Source: an uncultured Sphingobacteriia bacterium (lineage in GTDB: Bacteria > Bacteroidota > Bacteroidia > Chitinophagales > Chitinophagaceae). Taken from it: 16,760 nucleotides of DNA. Positions 1-7,010 of this stretch are shown here, in pieces. Where the stretch lies: assembly GCA_945957225.1 (NCBI GenBank), contig CAMFKK010000015.1, positions 1 to 16,760 of the forward strand, in the 5' to 3' direction. A model generated the notes under the pieces. That model saw only the letters and a program-made list of their open reading frames with translations, searched no databases and had not been told where the DNA came from. Position 1 is the first letter of the stretch. The number at the start of each line of letters is the position of its first letter. Position numbers and translations under genes: made by a program.

Positions 1-37
1 CAATGTGATTGAGTCTATCATTATCAAATACGCATAA
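1..37 (+). CDS. DUF47 family phosphate-transport accessory protein, C-terminal end only
   Basis: Only the last eleven codons are inside the window, read in the frame starting at base 2 and ending in TAA at 35-37. They translate as NVIESIIIKYA. This matches the usual C-terminus of DUF47 (PhoU-like, Pit accessory) proteins, which end in a helix of the form ANVxExIxIK. The gene directly downstream is a PiT phosphate carrier, the normal partner of DUF47 proteins, and the gap is 40 bp. DUF47 proteins are cytoplasmic and thought to modulate the carrier. The call rests on a very short tail plus context; the rest of the gene lies upstream of the window. Confidence 0.72.
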   Translation, partial: NVIESIIIKYA

Positions 38-77
38 CAAGGTCCTTAGAACCAACTGAATACCAAAACATCCGCTT

Positions 78-1118
78 ATGTTCACGATGCTTGTTATCAT
101 CATTGTACTTGCCTTTGTATTCGATTACATCAATGGATTTCATGATGCTGCCAATAGTATTGCTACTATTGTATCCACAAAGGTGTTGACCCCATTCCAA
201 GCTGTGTTATGGGCTGCTTTTTTCAACTTTGCCGCCTTTTTCATTTCAAAATATGTATTCAAAGAGTTTGGAATTGGTAATACAGTAGCCAAATGGGTAC
301 ACGCTGAGTTTATTACCCTAGAAGTAATTTTAGCTGGTATTTCAGCAGCTATTATCTGGAACTTAGTTACCTGGTGGTTTGGAATACCTTCTAGTTCTTC
401 TCATACATTAATGGGGGGATTTATTGGCGCTGCATTAGCCAATGCTGGTGGATTTAGTGGTGGCGGTGTAGACGTAATCAACTATGTAAAAGTGGTCCCT
501 ACTTTCTTGTTTATTTTCATGGCTCCATTGATTGGTATGTTTATCGCTTTTTTTATTACCATTTTGATTGTGCATCTCTGTAAGAGATCAAACCCCTATA
601 AAGCTGAGAATTGGTTTAAAAGATTACAGTTAGTTTCCTCTGCTGCTTTTAGTATTGGACATGGTGGTAATGACGCCCAAAAAGTAATGGGGATTATTGG
701 AGCAGCCATGATTTATTACCAAAGCAAATTGGGGGTTAAAATGGATTTTAACCAATTTGTGTCTGCATATGGTTGGGTGCCATTTACCAGTTTCTTGTGT
801 ATTGGTTTGGGTACCATGAGTGGTGGTTGGAAGATTGTGAAAACCATGGGTACCAAGATTACCAAAGTAACTCCATTAGAAGGTGTTGCTGCAGAAACTG
901 CCGGTGCCATTACTTTGTTCTTAACCGAGCACTTTAAAATTCCAGTTTCTACTACCCATACCATTACTGGTTCTATTATTGGGGTAGGTGCTACAAAGCG
1001 TTTGAGTGCTGTTCGTTGGGGTGTTACTATTAACCTACTTTGGGCTTGGATTGTAACCATACCTATTTCTGCATTGCTAGCCGCTTCTATCTTCTATATT
1101 TTGAAACTATTTATCTGA
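78..1118 (+). CDS. PiT family inorganic phosphate transporter
   Basis: This is an inner-membrane low-affinity phosphate carrier (PF01384), 346 residues long and hydrophobic throughout. The two PiT signatures are visible: GFHDAANS at about residues 20-27 and GHGGNDAQK at about 194-202. Each half also carries a related serine/threonine motif, IPSSSSHT (103-110) and IPVSTTHT (288-295), as expected from the duplicated inverted topology of the family. The length fits the short bacterial PiT form without the long central loop of E. coli PitA (about 500 residues). The start is the ATG at 78; a second ATG three codons later is possible and would change little. No Shine-Dalgarno site is visible. It follows the DUF47 gene by 40 bp, so the two are probably one operon. 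galE begins 63 bp downstream on the same strand. Confidence 0.93.
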   Translation: MFTMLVIIIVLAFVFDYINGFHDAANSIATIVSTKVLTPFQAVLWAAFFNFAAFFISKYVFKEFGIGNTVAKWVHAEFITLEVILAGISAAIIWNLVTWWFGIPSSSSHTLMGGFIGAALANAGGFSGGGVDVINYVKVVPTFLFIFMAPLIGMFIAFFITILIVHLCKRSNPYKAENWFKRLQLVSSAAFSIGHGGNDAQKVMGIIGAAMIYYQSKLGVKMDFNQFVSAYGWVPFTSFLCIGLGTMSGGWKIVKTMGTKITKVTPLEGVAAETAGAITLFLTEHFKIPVSTTHTITGSIIGVGATKRLSAVRWGVTINLLWAWIVTIPISALLAASIFYILKLFI

Positions 1119-1139
1119 TAAACAGGCTCTTTCATACAT

Positions 1140-1156
1140 AATTGAATAGTTCAATT
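1140..1156 (+). repeat. 7-bp perfect inverted repeat between the PiT gene and galE
   Basis: AATTGAA (1140-1146) and TTCAATT (1150-1156) form a perfect 7-bp stem with a 3-base TAG loop. It lies 21 bp after the PiT stop and 25 bp before the galE start. There is only one G-C pair and no clean T-run after it, so it is a poor intrinsic terminator. It could be an operator or a weak processing hairpin. Function is unknown. Confidence 0.3.
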
Positions 1157-1181
1157 TATATTGCACTATATATTCCCTATT

Positions 1182-2222
1182 ATGAGAAAGATCTTGGTTA
1201 CTGGTGGTTGTGGTTATATTGGATCACACACTATTGTAGATTTATTAGAGCATGGATATGAAGTTATTTCTATTGATGATAACTCTCGTTCCTCTGCTTT
1301 TAGCGTAAACGGTATTGAGAAAATTACCGGAAAAAAAGTCAAGAATTATAAAGTAGACCTGAAGAATTTTGACGAGACCCAGGCCGTTTTTCAGGAGAAT
1401 ACAGATATTGCTGGAGTCATCCATTTTGCAGCTTATAAAGCAGTGGGAGAGTCTGTAGCAGCACCCTTACTCTATTTTGAGAACAATTTGTTTTCTTTAA
1501 TCAATTTGCTAAAATGCGTAGAGGAATTTAGCATTCCTCATTTTGTATTTTCTTCTTCCTGCACTGTCTATGGCAACCCAGATAGCATTCCAGTTACAGA
1601 AGCTTTTCCTATCAAGAAGGCAGAATCACCCTATGGCGCTACCAAACAAATGGGTGAAGAAATGCTCACCGATTTTACCAAGAATGGCGCTTGTGACGCC
1701 ATTCTATTAAGATACTTTAATCCCGTAGGAGCACATCCTTCCGCTATTCTAGGAGAACTACCTATTGGTAAGCCTCAGAATTTGGTACCGGCCATTACAC
1801 AAACCGCCATTGGTAAGTTACCCAAGATGAAAGTATTTGGTAATGATTATGATACCAGAGACGGAAGCTGTATCAGGGACTATATACATGTTTGTGATAT
1901 CGCACACGCGCATACCCTTGCCATTCAATACTTAGAAAATACAAAGAATGAGGGACCTTGTGATATTTTCAATTTGGGCACTGGCTTGGGTGTAACCGTT
2001 TTAGAAGCCATTCAAACCTTTGAAGAAGTAAGTGGTGTGAAACTGAATTATGAGATTGCTCCAAGAAGACCTGGTGACGTCATTGCCATCTATGCCAACA
2101 ATGACAAAGCAGTTAACAAACTAGGCTGGCAAATCAAATACGGCATCAAAGAAATGATGAAAACCGCATGGGATTGGGAATTGAAATTAAAAGCCGAAGC
2201 GGATAGCGTAAAAAATAATTAG
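1182..2222 (+). CDS. galE: UDP-glucose 4-epimerase GalE
   Basis: This cytoplasmic enzyme interconverts UDP-glucose and UDP-galactose (and possibly the N-acetyl forms), supplying galactose units for envelope polysaccharide. It is an extended short-chain dehydrogenase of 346 residues, close to the usual GalE length of about 340. The NAD-binding GxxGxxG motif is at residues 8-14 in the context VTGGCGYIGSH. Catalytic S125/S126 lie in FSSSCTVYG, and the YxxxK pair is Y151 and K155 in SPYGATK. The substrate-side FNLGTG and RRPGD motifs are further on. The ATG at 1182 is preferred over an in-frame TTG at 1161, because the Rossmann strand begins directly after the ATG as in other GalE proteins. The gene may be read through from the PiT gene 63 bp upstream. 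Its stop is one base from the stop of the convergent gene. Confidence 0.95.
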   Translation: MRKILVTGGCGYIGSHTIVDLLEHGYEVISIDDNSRSSAFSVNGIEKITGKKVKNYKVDLKNFDETQAVFQENTDIAGVIHFAAYKAVGESVAAPLLYFENNLFSLINLLKCVEEFSIPHFVFSSSCTVYGNPDSIPVTEAFPIKKAESPYGATKQMGEEMLTDFTKNGACDAILLRYFNPVGAHPSAILGELPIGKPQNLVPAITQTAIGKLPKMKVFGNDYDTRDGSCIRDYIHVCDIAHAHTLAIQYLENTKNEGPCDIFNLGTGLGVTVLEAIQTFEEVSGVKLNYEIAPRRPGDVIAIYANNDKAVNKLGWQIKYGIKEMMKTAWDWELKLKAEADSVKNN

Positions 2223-2232
2223 TCTATTTTTT
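2210..2232. terminator. A/T-only hairpin spanning two convergent stop codons, possible weak bidirectional terminator
   Basis: AAAAAATA at 2210-2217 pairs with TATTTTTT at 2225-2232 around a 7-base loop. Both stop codons, of galE and of the convergent gene, lie within the hairpin. Each strand ends in a T-run, as a bidirectional terminator would. The stem has no G-C pairs, so it is thermodynamically weak, and termination is only a suggestion. Confidence 0.3.
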
Positions 2233-2907
2233 TAACCCATTATAATAGTTGAAAACAGTCTCATAGTCAGACTGTTTTCTGCATTTAAGGCTATTCTGTT
2301 TGATAAATGTCCCAAGTTCTGCTGACTTGTCTTTGAGCAGTTCCAAGACTTCTGCTTCCCCCTTGGTTAATTTTTTGATGCTTCCATTAGCTGCACCATA
2401 TAACTGATACACTTTGTCTACCCTTTTGGTTGTTACAGCACTATTGAATTCTTTGTATTCACCTTCCGAAAATTGGGTACTCAACAATAGTTTAGAGGGG
2501 CCATTAACCAATACTTTGTAATAAGTACCTGCGTCAAGTCCGTCAATAGGTGGAAAGAAATTTTCAAAAACCGTAGTCTTATCTCCTTCTGTAATGATGA
2601 CTTTTCTAATATCAGATGTTGCTTGCATGAGTTTGCCATCCCAATCTGTATAGTAGATGATATTGGTCTTGAGGTTAAATTTGATTTTTTTGTCCTTGTA
2701 TTCTTTGCCACTGGCATCAACCAATACAGCAGGCAAAAACTCATCATTAAAAAAATAAGTGCCTTGTAAGTCCAATACTTTATCTGGTGTCAATGGAGCT
2801 CCATTTAAGGCTTGTAGGTTTCTACCACCCCCAATACTAACTTGTGATTGCGCATTGGCCAATAAGCAACTTAAAACCAGGGCTAATAGCAGGAATTTGG
2901 ATAACAT
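2224..2907 (-). CDS. Secreted protein of unknown function
   Basis: I do not recognise the family. The 227-residue product starts with a clear signal peptide, a basic start then a leucine-rich core ending in ANAQ at about residue 20, so it is probably periplasmic or surface-exposed. A cysteine at residue 14 sits in LVLSC, but the hydrophobic run continues past it, so cleavage by signal peptidase I seems likelier than lipidation. The mature part looks like a beta-rich domain (about residues 25-160, with repeated short strands such as NIIYYTDWDG) and a charged helical tail (about 170-227). The gene follows prfA by 35 bp on the same strand and may be co-transcribed. A TAGTTTG sequence in that gap resembles a -7 element that is one base short, so it may also have its own promoter. 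Confidence 0.75.
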   Translation of the reverse strand: MLSKFLLLALVLSCLLANAQSQVSIGGGRNLQALNGAPLTPDKVLDLQGTYFFNDEFLPAVLVDASGKEYKDKKIKFNLKTNIIYYTDWDGKLMQATSDIRKVIITEGDKTTVFENFFPPIDGLDAGTYYKVLVNGPSKLLLSTQFSEGEYKEFNSAVTTKRVDKVYQLYGAANGSIKKLTKGEAEVLELLKDKSAELGTFIKQNSLKCRKQSDYETVFNYYNGLKK

Positions 2908-2942
2908 AGGATTATTTTATGCTCCCAAACTACAATAAAATC

Positions 2943-4004
2943 TTATTGGTTGAGCATTTTTTCTGCATTTTCCGCCATTTGCAAAGCCTCAATAAAGTCC
3001 TCAATTTCCCCACCAATTACGGCGTCTAAATTATAAGAAGTTAGCCCAATGCGATGATCCGTCACCCTACCCTGTGGCCAGTTATAGGTTCTAATTTTAG
3101 CGCTTCTATCTCCTGTGCTCACCAAGGTTTTACGTTGACGTGCAATCTCGTCTTCCTGTTTACGTACCTGTTCTTCATACAAACGGGTCCTTAGCATGGT
3201 CATGGCTTTTTCACGGTTGCCCAGCTGAGAACGCTCTGTTTGACAAACCACTACCACCCCTGTAGGAATATGGGTTAAGAATACCTTGGTCTCTACTTTG
3301 TTGACGTTCTGTCCACCAGCACCACCACTTCTGGCAGTTTCCATTTTTACGTCACTTTCTTTAAGTTCAAAATCCACTTCTTCTGCTTCAGGCATTACTG
3401 CAACGGTTGCTGCAGACGTATGCACCCTACCTTGGGTTTCCGTATTGGGAACCCGTTGAACACGATGTACCCCACTTTCAAATTTTAAAGTTCCATATAC
3501 GTCTTCACCCGTTACTTCTACCACTACTTCTTTATAACCACCCACGGTACCTTCGCTCTCACTGACAATATTGGTTTTCCAACCCTTTTTGCTACAATAA
3601 CGCAGGTACATACCTAATAAGTCACCTGCAAATAAACTGGCTTCATCGCCACCGGTTCCGGCTCTGATTTCCAAAATGGCATTCTTATCATCCTGAGGAT
3701 CTTTAGGAATCAGGAGTTTGGTCAGTGTTTTTTCTAATTCGTCTTTCTTGACTTCTAGTTCAGGCAATTCCATCTTGGCCAATTCCTTCATGTCTTCGTC
3801 AGTACCATTCAAGCTTTCTTTGGCAAATTCATAGTCTGCCAAAACACGTTTATAGGTTTCATAAGGTTGTACTATCTTTTCCAAGGAACGGTATTCCTTA
3901 CTCATAGCTCCATACTCCTTTTGATTATTAATAATCTCGGGGTTGGTGAGTGCAATACCCACTTGTTCAAATCTAGCCTTAATGGCGTCTAGCTTATCCA
4001 GCAT
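2943..4004 (-). CDS. prfA: Peptide chain release factor 1
   Basis: RF1 recognises UAA and UAG stop codons in the ribosomal A site and triggers release of the finished protein. The product is 353 residues, close to E. coli RF1 (360). The catalytic GGQ motif is at residues 230-232 in SGGAGGQNVNK. The codon-recognising PxT tripeptide is at 186-188 (P-N-T) in the context RVPNTETQGRVHTSAA. That identifies RF1 rather than RF2, which has SPF here. The N-terminal helical domain (about 1-100) and the domain 2/4 core starting at AGTGGDEA are intact, and no frameshift is seen. The gene is divergent from the porin operon across a 156-bp gap. The unknown secreted gene follows 35 bp downstream. Confidence 0.97.
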   Translation of the reverse strand: MLDKLDAIKARFEQVGIALTNPEIINNQKEYGAMSKEYRSLEKIVQPYETYKRVLADYEFAKESLNGTDEDMKELAKMELPELEVKKDELEKTLTKLLIPKDPQDDKNAILEIRAGTGGDEASLFAGDLLGMYLRYCSKKGWKTNIVSESEGTVGGYKEVVVEVTGEDVYGTLKFESGVHRVQRVPNTETQGRVHTSAATVAVMPEAEEVDFELKESDVKMETARSGGAGGQNVNKVETKVFLTHIPTGVVVVCQTERSQLGNREKAMTMLRTRLYEEQVRKQEDEIARQRKTLVSTGDRSAKIRTYNWPQGRVTDHRIGLTSYNLDAVIGGEIEDFIEALQMAENAEKMLNQ

Positions 4005-4027
4005 AACCTAATTCAATTTTAAGTCTG

Positions 4028-4035
4028 CGAAGGTA
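4028..4035 (-). promoter_or_regulatory. Candidate -7 element for prfA
   Basis: Read on the minus strand this is TACCTTCG, one base away from the Bacteroidota -7 consensus TAnnTTTG. It lies 23 bp upstream of the prfA ATG. No convincing TTTG is present at the expected -33 distance, so the assignment is tentative. Confidence 0.3.
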
Positions 4036-4080
4036 CGGTTTTACTCAGGATCAGAGAAGCTTTGAATATATACATCACCC

Positions 4081-4135
4081 ATGTTAAGAAATCATTACCA
4101 AATGGTTATTAAATTGTTAGCTTTTGGTTAGGGAT
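4081..4135 (+). promoter_or_regulatory. Five tandem 11-bp units upstream of the porin gene, Pho-box-like
   Basis: Split at exactly 11-bp steps, the sequence reads ATGTTAAGAAA, TCATTACCAAA, TGGTTATTAAA, TTGTTAGCTTT and TGGTTAGGGAT. All five units have TTA at positions 4-6, four of five have GTTA, and the first three end in AAA. The series stops exactly where the -7 element begins at 4136. Head-to-tail repeats with one-turn phasing are the known layout of binding sites for PhoB/PhoP-type OmpR-family regulators. The gene downstream encodes a phosphate-selective-type porin. The repeat is seen; the regulator is inferred. Confidence 0.5.
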
Positions 4136-4143
4136 TATTTTTG
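4114..4143 (+). promoter_or_regulatory. Candidate promoter of the porin operon
   Basis: TATTTTTG at 4136-4143 matches the Bacteroidota -7 consensus TAnnTTTG exactly. A TTG at 4114-4116 lies 19 bp upstream, close to the expected spacing for the -33 element. Transcription would start near 4150, giving a very short leader before the ATG at 4161. There is no Shine-Dalgarno site, which is usual for the phylum. The -33 element overlaps the fourth 11-bp unit, which fits an activator bound next to RNA polymerase. Confidence 0.5.
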
Positions 4144-4160
4144 CGCACTAACAATACAAC

Positions 4161-5372
4161 ATGAAAAAAAGCCTGTTTTTCTTATTCTATTTTGCCCTTT
4201 TTTCCATTTCCCATGCACAACATGATACCTCTTCCAAAAAAACAGTTATAGTACCTGAAAAAAAATGGTTTGAAAATATTAGTATTAGAGGTTATTTACA
4301 AGTAAGGTACAATCGACTTTTAGAGACAAATCCAAAACTAGGCAATGAACAGGGCGATAGAAGTTGGGGAGAAAATGGTGGTTTTTTTCTAAGAAGGGCC
4401 CGGGTTATCTTATCTGGGCAGATTAGCAAACATGTATATTTTTATTTTCAACCAGACTTTGCAAGTTCAGCCTCATCTACTTCTCTACATTTTGGACAAT
4501 TAAGAGACGCTTATTTTGACATAGGTTTAGACAAAGACAACGAATACAGACTAAGAGTAGGCCAAAGTAAAGTGCCTTATGGATTTGAGAATATGCAATC
4601 TAGCCAAAACAGGTTACCCTTAGATAGAAATGATGCATTGAATAGCTCTGTTGTAAATGAACGAGACATGGGTGTATTCTTTTATTGGGCACCCAAAGAA
4701 AAAAGGGAATTGTTTGCAGCCCTAGTAAAAGACGGTTTAAAAGGGTCAGGCGATTATGGTGTATTTGCTTTTGGGGCTTATAATGGTCAAACGGCCAACA
4801 AACCAGAGCAAAATAACCAACCCCATATTGTTACTAGGTTTAGTTATCCATTTAAAATTGGTAACCAAATTATTGAACCTGGTATTCAGGCATATACCGG
4901 AAAATATGTGGTGACCAAGGATCAAACAAGTACTGGAGCCAAATTCAATGCAGATAGAAATTATGTTGACCAACGTATTGCGGGTTCATTTATCTTATAT
5001 CCAAAGCCCTTTGGTATACAAGCGGAATACAATATTGGAAAAGGGCCACAATTCAATCCAGTTACTGATTCCATTGAAACAAAACCTTTAAAGGGGGGCT
5101 ATATCACCCTGTCCTATATGCTCCATCACAAAGAACAAGTGATTATTCCGTTTATGAGGGGACAATATTATCAGGGTGGAAAGAAGCATGAACTAGACGC
5201 ACGTAGTTATGACATGAATGAATTAGAATTTGGTATAGAATGGCAACCAATAAAACAGTTTGAATTAGTTGCTATGTATACCATTTCTAACCGTAGATAT
5301 GAAGACTTTGTTTTACAAAATAATTTGCAAAAAGGGAGTCTTTTAAGACTTCAAGCCCAAATCAATTTTTAA
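4161..5372 (+). CDS. Phosphate-selective porin O/P family outer-membrane protein
   Basis: This is an outer-membrane beta-barrel channel of the Porin_O_P type (PF07396), relatives of Pseudomonas OprP and OprO, which pass phosphate and polyphosphate. The 403-residue product has a signal peptide ending near residue 19 (ISHAQ) and alternating beta strands. Family-like blocks are FFLRRARVILSG (75-86), LRVGQSKVPYGFE (131-143) and NERDMGV (166-172). The protein ends in phenylalanine (QAQINF), the usual signal for barrel insertion. Bacteroidota members of this family are often annotated without proof of phosphate selectivity, so the true substrate is open. It is the first gene of a run of five exported proteins; the D-aminoacylase starts 49 bp downstream. 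The promoter with five 11-bp repeats supports phosphate-linked control. Confidence 0.85.
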   Translation: MKKSLFFLFYFALFSISHAQHDTSSKKTVIVPEKKWFENISIRGYLQVRYNRLLETNPKLGNEQGDRSWGENGGFFLRRARVILSGQISKHVYFYFQPDFASSASSTSLHFGQLRDAYFDIGLDKDNEYRLRVGQSKVPYGFENMQSSQNRLPLDRNDALNSSVVNERDMGVFFYWAPKEKRELFAALVKDGLKGSGDYGVFAFGAYNGQTANKPEQNNQPHIVTRFSYPFKIGNQIIEPGIQAYTGKYVVTKDQTSTGAKFNADRNYVDQRIAGSFILYPKPFGIQAEYNIGKGPQFNPVTDSIETKPLKGGYITLSYMLHHKEQVIIPFMRGQYYQGGKKHELDARSYDMNELEFGIEWQPIKQFELVAMYTISNRRYEDFVLQNNLQKGSLLRLQAQINF

Positions 5373-5421
5373 GGTCTAGCCAGCGGTAAAAAACCGTAAT
5401 TTCATTTGACAACTACTGCTC

Positions 5422-6993
5422 ATGAGATGTCAAATAAAACTTACGGTTCTATTCCTATTTTTGGTTGGCCTAGTAAAGGCCCAACAGGCAGAAATCCTGA
5501 TTAAAAACGGCAAAATCCTAGACGGAACAGGCAATTCCTGGTTCTATGGCGATATAGCCATTCAAAAAGGGAAAATCATTCGCATTGGTAATTTAACTGG
5601 TTGGCAGGCTACCAGAACCATTGATGCAACAGGCAAAATGGTTGCTCCTGGTTTTATAGACGTGCATACCCATATTGAGGATGATGAAAGAAAAAATCCA
5701 ACAGCCGATAATTTTATCTACGACGGTGTAACTTCTGTAATCACAGGTAACTGCGGTTTGTCCAGACCGGATCTTGGGGCTTATTTTTCCATGATTGATT
5801 CTTTGAAACTCAGCATCAATGTAGCTGCACTAGTTGGCCATAATGATGTGCGCAAAGCCGTCATGGGTTCTGCCAATAGAAATCCTACGGAAAAAGAAAT
5901 GCAGGCCATGGAAGCCATTGTCAGCAAAGCCATGAAAGATGGTGCAGTAGGGCTTTCCACGGGTTTGATCTATATTCCAGGCACTTATTCCAAAACAGAG
6001 GAGATTGTTAGGTTGGCTAAAATTGCGGCTGCTTATCATGGGGTTTATGCCAGTCATATGCGTGACGAGGGTGATAGTGTAACCCAAGCCATTGAAGAAG
6101 CATTGACCATTGGAAGAGAAGCTAAGATTCCAGTTGAGATTTCCCATTTTAAATTGAGTGGTCAACAGAATTGGGGAAGAAGTGCTCAAACCATACCCAT
6201 GGTGATCAAAGCCAGAGAAGCAGGTTTAGATGTAACCATTGATCAGTATCCATATACGGCAAGTAGTACTTCTTTGAGCACGCTTTTGCCAGACTGGGTA
6301 TTGGCCGATGGTCAGGATAGTATCAAAGCCAGACTTGCACGCCCTGTCATAAGAAAAGAAGTGGTAGACTATATGCTAGCCAAACTCAAAAAACGCAAGC
6401 TGCCCCATTTTAGTTATCCTGTGGTGGCCTCCTATAAACCAGATACCAGTTATAATGGCAAGAGCATTGAGCAAGTAAATCTCTTAAGAGGCAATAAACA
6501 CAAACCAGCTGCAGAAGCGGAAACCGTGATCCAAATGATGGAGCAAGGTGGTGCCGGCATGGTCTTTCATGGCATGAGTGATCAGGACGTAAAAAACATT
6601 ATGCAATATCCCTTTAACATGTTTGCCAGCGATGCCAGTATTCGCATTTACAAATCTGGTAATCCACACCCAAGGGGATATGGCACCAATGCCCGAGTAT
6701 TGGGAAAATATGTGCGGGAAGAAAAAGTGATTTCCTTGGAGGAAGCCATTAGAAGAATGACATCGCTACCAGCACAAAAATTTCATTTAATAGATAGAGG
6801 TTTGCTGCGCGATGGTTTTGCTGCAGACATTGTAGTCTTTGATGCTGCCACGGTAAAAGACTTATCAACTTATGATCAGCCCCACCAATACAGTACGGGG
6901 TTTGACTATGTTTTGGTCAATGGTGTCATTACTGTTGATGCTGGCAAACACAATGGCAGCCGAGCAGGCACCGTACTTAGAAAATCTCTTTAA
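5422..6993 (+). CDS. N-acyl-D-amino-acid deacylase (D-aminoacylase), exported
   Basis: This amidohydrolase-superfamily metalloenzyme removes acyl groups from N-acyl-D-amino acids. The 523 residues start with a signal peptide (hydrophobic core LFLFLVGLVKA, cleavage near residue 20), so it should act in the periplasm. Probable metal ligands and catalytic residues are all present: H82 and H84 (DVHTHIED), C111 (GNCG), H212 (SHMRDE), H242 (ISHFKLSG) and D404 (FASDAS). The HxH-to-Cys spacing of 29 and His-to-His spacing of 30 agree with the characterised Alcaligenes D-aminoacylase as I remember it. The C-terminal composite domain ends with GFAADIVVFD, typical of amidohydrolases. It follows the porin by 49 bp and precedes the serine hydrolase by 17 bp. 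A weak hairpin (CGGT/ACCG, 5384-5396) lies in the upstream gap and could attenuate readthrough. Confidence 0.9.
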   Translation: MRCQIKLTVLFLFLVGLVKAQQAEILIKNGKILDGTGNSWFYGDIAIQKGKIIRIGNLTGWQATRTIDATGKMVAPGFIDVHTHIEDDERKNPTADNFIYDGVTSVITGNCGLSRPDLGAYFSMIDSLKLSINVAALVGHNDVRKAVMGSANRNPTEKEMQAMEAIVSKAMKDGAVGLSTGLIYIPGTYSKTEEIVRLAKIAAAYHGVYASHMRDEGDSVTQAIEEALTIGREAKIPVEISHFKLSGQQNWGRSAQTIPMVIKAREAGLDVTIDQYPYTASSTSLSTLLPDWVLADGQDSIKARLARPVIRKEVVDYMLAKLKKRKLPHFSYPVVASYKPDTSYNGKSIEQVNLLRGNKHKPAAEAETVIQMMEQGGAGMVFHGMSDQDVKNIMQYPFNMFASDASIRIYKSGNPHPRGYGTNARVLGKYVREEKVISLEEAIRRMTSLPAQKFHLIDRGLLRDGFAADIVVFDAATVKDLSTYDQPHQYSTGFDYVLVNGVITVDAGKHNGSRAGTVLRKSL

Positions 6994-7010
6994 ACAATAA
7001 TCTTACCAAC

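Noticed and set aside
1161..1181. TTG start seven codons upstream of the galE ATG
   Set aside because: The extra residues precede the conserved N-terminal strand of the Rossmann fold, while the ATG at 1182 places it exactly as in other GalE proteins.
5384..5397. Hairpin after the porin gene as an intrinsic terminator
   Set aside because: The stem is only four Watson-Crick pairs with an A-rich loop and is followed by AATTTCATTT, not a clean T-run. It is kept only as a note on possible attenuation.
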